Shown: in pieces, positions 5,783 to 7,185 of the stretch | How the letters are laid out: every line of letters begins with the position of its first letter | Numbering within the stretch: the first letter of the stretch is position 1 | NCBI GenBank assembly: GCA_033764865.1 | Contig: JANRIM010000124.1 | Coordinates: 1 to 7,185 of the forward strand | Direction of reading: 5' to 3' | DNA length: 7,185 nt | Origin: VFBF01 sp033764865 | GTDB lineage: Bacteria > Pseudomonadota > Alphaproteobacteria > Caulobacterales > Aquidulcibacteraceae | Position numbers and translations under genes: made by a program | Notes under the pieces: model-generated | Seen by the model: the letters and a program-made list of their open reading frames with translations, nothing else | Databases searched by the model: none | Told to the model about the DNA's origin: nothing

Positions 5783-6336
5783 ACGCCCCGGTCCGGCCCA
5801 TCCTGATGACCGACGCCGACTTCGACCGCTTCCTCGCGAGCGGCGCCTCGGCGGCGCTGGGGCGCGTGGAGCTGCGCGGGGGGGCGCTGGTTCAGATGTC
5901 GCCGCAAAACCTGCCGCATGGGCGGCTCAAGTTCTGGATCGCCAAACAACTCGATGCGGCGGTCGCGGCGGCGGGCGGCGCGTTCGTCGTCGATGCTTAC
6001 GTCACCGTCCGCTTCGGTCAGGGCTTCCAGCCGTTGCCCGACGTGACGGCGTGGACCGGCGGGCCGATGGTCGGCACGATCCCGGGCGAGAAGGTGCGCC
6101 TTATCGTCGAAGTGGCGGACTCTACCCTCGCCGACGACCTTGGCGACAAGCGCGCCGACTACGCGCGCGCCGGCCTGCCGGAATACTGGGTGCTCGACGT
6201 CAACGCCCGCTGCGTCCACCGCTTCCACGCACCGGGCGGCGATGCGTTCGCGAAGGCGGATGTGTTCCGCGATGGCGAGCGCATCGAGGCGGCGACGCTG
6301 CCGGGCGTGGGGTTTGTGCTGGGGATGCCGGGTTAG
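5779..6336 (+). CDS. Uma2 family (DUF820) putative PD-(D/E)XK nuclease-like protein
   Basis: A 185-residue cytoplasmic protein of the Uma2/DUF820 family, whose fold is related to restriction-endonuclease-like PD-(D/E)XK enzymes; the biological role is largely unknown. The expected elements occur in order: the N-terminal MTDADFDRFLA helix, VELRGGALVQMSP (30-42) with Glu31, HGRLKFWIAKQLDAAV (47-62), the LPDV strand with Asp88, LIVEVADST (108-116) with Glu111, and DKRADYARAGLPEYWVLDV (123-141) with Lys124. These match the family's acidic and lysine residues, so the active site looks intact. Length is typical at about 185-200. The ATG overlaps the regulator stop as ATGA and has its own AGGA. Uma2 proteins are numerous in cyanobacteria and some other bacteria, often in accessory regions. 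Nuclease activity here is family inference, not shown. It converges on cobS. Confidence 0.88.
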   Translation: MNAPVRPILMTDADFDRFLASGASAALGRVELRGGALVQMSPQNLPHGRLKFWIAKQLDAAVAAAGGAFVVDAYVTVRFGQGFQPLPDVTAWTGGPMVGTIPGEKVRLIVEVADSTLADDLGDKRADYARAGLPEYWVLDVNARCVHRFHAPGGDAFAKADVFRDGERIEAATLPGVGFVLGMPG

Positions 6337-6495
6337 CGTGGAACGCCGACGGCGTGGGGATATCTCCGCGCGGATCCTCGCGCTTGCGCATGTCGGGCGC
6401 GGCCCCGTCACGACGGTGGACGCTGAGGGTGGGCGGTCGCGGCCGGCGCCGTAAGGCTGAACCTTCTGCTCATCCCGCCACGCGCGACGCGCCGC
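6337..6495. other. Convergent intergenic gap, no gene seen
   Basis: The 159 bases lie between the ends of the Uma2 gene and cobS. The only structure noted is a short stem, GCGCG (6368-6372) with CGCGC (6379-6383) around a six-base loop, followed by TT. This is too weak to call a terminator with confidence. Short open frames crossing the gap are Arg-rich and look like shadows. No RNA gene was recognised. Confidence 0.5.
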
Positions 6496-7185
6496 TCACG
6501 CCACCTTCACCCGCGTCGCCGCCTCCGGCAGGTCCGTGCCGAAGCAGCGCTGGTAGAACTCCGCCACCGTGGGCCGCTCCAGTTCGTCGCACTTGTTCAG
6601 GAACGTCATGCGGAACGCGGCGCCCACGTCGCCGAAGATGCGGGCGTTCTCGGCCCAGGTGATGACCGTGCGCGGGCTCATCACCGTGGAGATGTCGCCG
6701 TTCATGAACGCGTTGCGCGTCATGTCGGCGACGCGGACCATGGCCATGATCTGCTTCTTGCCTTCGGCGGTGTCGTAGTCCTTGCCGGCCTTGGCGAGCA
6801 CGATGGCGGCCTCGGCGTCGTGGTCGAGATAGTTGAGCGTGGTGACGATGGACCAGCGGTCCATCTGGCCCTGGTTGATCTGCTGGGTGCCATGGTAAAG
6901 GCCGGTGGTGTCCCCCAGACCCACCGTGTTGGTGGTGGCGAACAGGCGGAACTGCGGGTGCGGCGCGATCACGCGGTTCTGGTCGAGCAGCGTGAGCTTG
7001 CCGGAGGCCTCCAGCACGCGCTGGATCACGAACATCACGTCGGGGCGGCCGGCGTCGTACTCGTCGAACACCAGCGCCACCGGGTTCTGCAGCGCCCAGG
7101 GCAGGATACCTTCCTTGTACTCGGTGACCTGCATGCCCTGGCGGATGACGATGGCATCCTTGCCGATCAGGTCGATGCGGCTGAT
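6496..7185 (-). CDS. cobS: Cobaltochelatase AAA+ subunit CobS, C-terminal part (5'-truncated by window edge)
   Basis: CobS is the AAA+ ATPase subunit which, with CobT, drives CobN in ATP-dependent insertion of cobalt into hydrogenobyrinic acid a,c-diamide in the aerobic cobalamin pathway (cytoplasm). The frame is open to the window edge, reading ISRIDLIGKDAIVIRQGMQV before the internal ATG at 7134; 229 residues are present of about 330 usual, so the N-terminus with the Walker A motif is outside. Visible are the Walker B ALVFDEYD with Asp-Glu at about 7060-7065, DVMFVIQRVLE, the sensor-1 segment FRLFATTNTVGLGD, TGLYHGTQQINQGQMDRW, and the conserved C-terminal AFRMTFLNKCDELERPTVAEFYQRCFG. No lesion is seen. 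The TGA stop is followed by a convergent gene, so cobT is not directly downstream here, although many alphaproteobacteria have cobS and cobT adjacent. MoxR-like AAA+ relatives were considered, but the specific strings favour CobS. Confidence 0.96.
   Translation of the reverse strand: MSRIDLIGKDAIVIRQGMQVTEYKEGILPWALQNPVALVFDEYDAGRPDVMFVIQRVLEASGKLTLLDQNRVIAPHPQFRLFATTNTVGLGDTTGLYHGTQQINQGQMDRWSIVTTLNYLDHDAEAAIVLAKAGKDYDTAEGKKQIMAMVRVADMTRNAFMNGDISTVMSPRTVITWAENARIFGDVGAAFRMTFLNKCDELERPTVAEFYQRCFGTDLPEAATRVKVA

Noticed and set aside
5116..6411. 431-codon minus-strand open frame opposite the regulator and Uma2 genes
   Set aside because: Spans two unrelated, well-supported genes in antisense and has no recognisable motif; a GC-driven artefact.
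6137..6454. Plus-strand open frame crossing the Uma2 stop into the gap, considered as a hidden small gene or degraded cobT
   Set aside because: It is the shifted frame of the Uma2 gene, rich in Arg/Ser/Ala, and shows no CobT motif such as the acidic stretch or the VWA metal site.
1..7185. CRISPR arrays, tRNA or rRNA genes, insertion sequences, phage or toxin-antitoxin modules
   Set aside because: No spaced direct repeats, tRNA-like cloverleaf signals, transposase motifs or terminal inverted repeats were seen. The only tandem repeat is inside a coding sequence.

Overview
The window is a GC-rich stretch of bacterial chromosome, most likely from an alphaproteobacterium. The strongest taxonomic pointer is the CobS subunit of the aerobic (CobNST-type) cobaltochelatase at the right edge. 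The dense gene packing, strong G/C bias at third codon positions and a RarD-type permease fit this. There are no tRNA, rRNA, CRISPR, transposase or phage features. The order below genus or family cannot be read from the sequence.

Left part (1-3392, all on +): the 3' end of a RarD-like EamA permease, then 6 bp later a PPP-type metallophosphatase, a membrane-anchored TPR-like protein of unknown role, and the conserved ribosome-associated ATPase YchF. The middle (3393-4542, on -) holds a conserved six-helix membrane protein and, downstream of it on the same strand, a small unrecognised protein whose start is uncertain. These converge on ychF across a 96-bp gap carrying a 19-bp dyad.

Right part (4543-6336, on +): divergent from the membrane protein is a one-component regulator with an N-terminal OmpR/ToxR-type winged helix, a TTPV-repeat linker and a glycine-rich multi-pass membrane domain. 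A Uma2 (DUF820, PD-(D/E)XK-like) gene overlaps its stop by 4 bp and is probably translationally coupled to it. The 85-bp divergent promoter region contains two interleaved inverted repeats, each with half-sites 21 bp apart centre to centre, which are plausible operators. The window ends with the C-terminal two-thirds of cobS on the - strand, converging on the Uma2 gene.

Most genes are ordinary housekeeping or conserved genes. The part most worth following is the cassette at 3970-6336: membrane protein, shared operator-like region, membrane-tethered regulator, and coupled Uma2 protein. No function for this cassette as a unit can be established from sequence alone.
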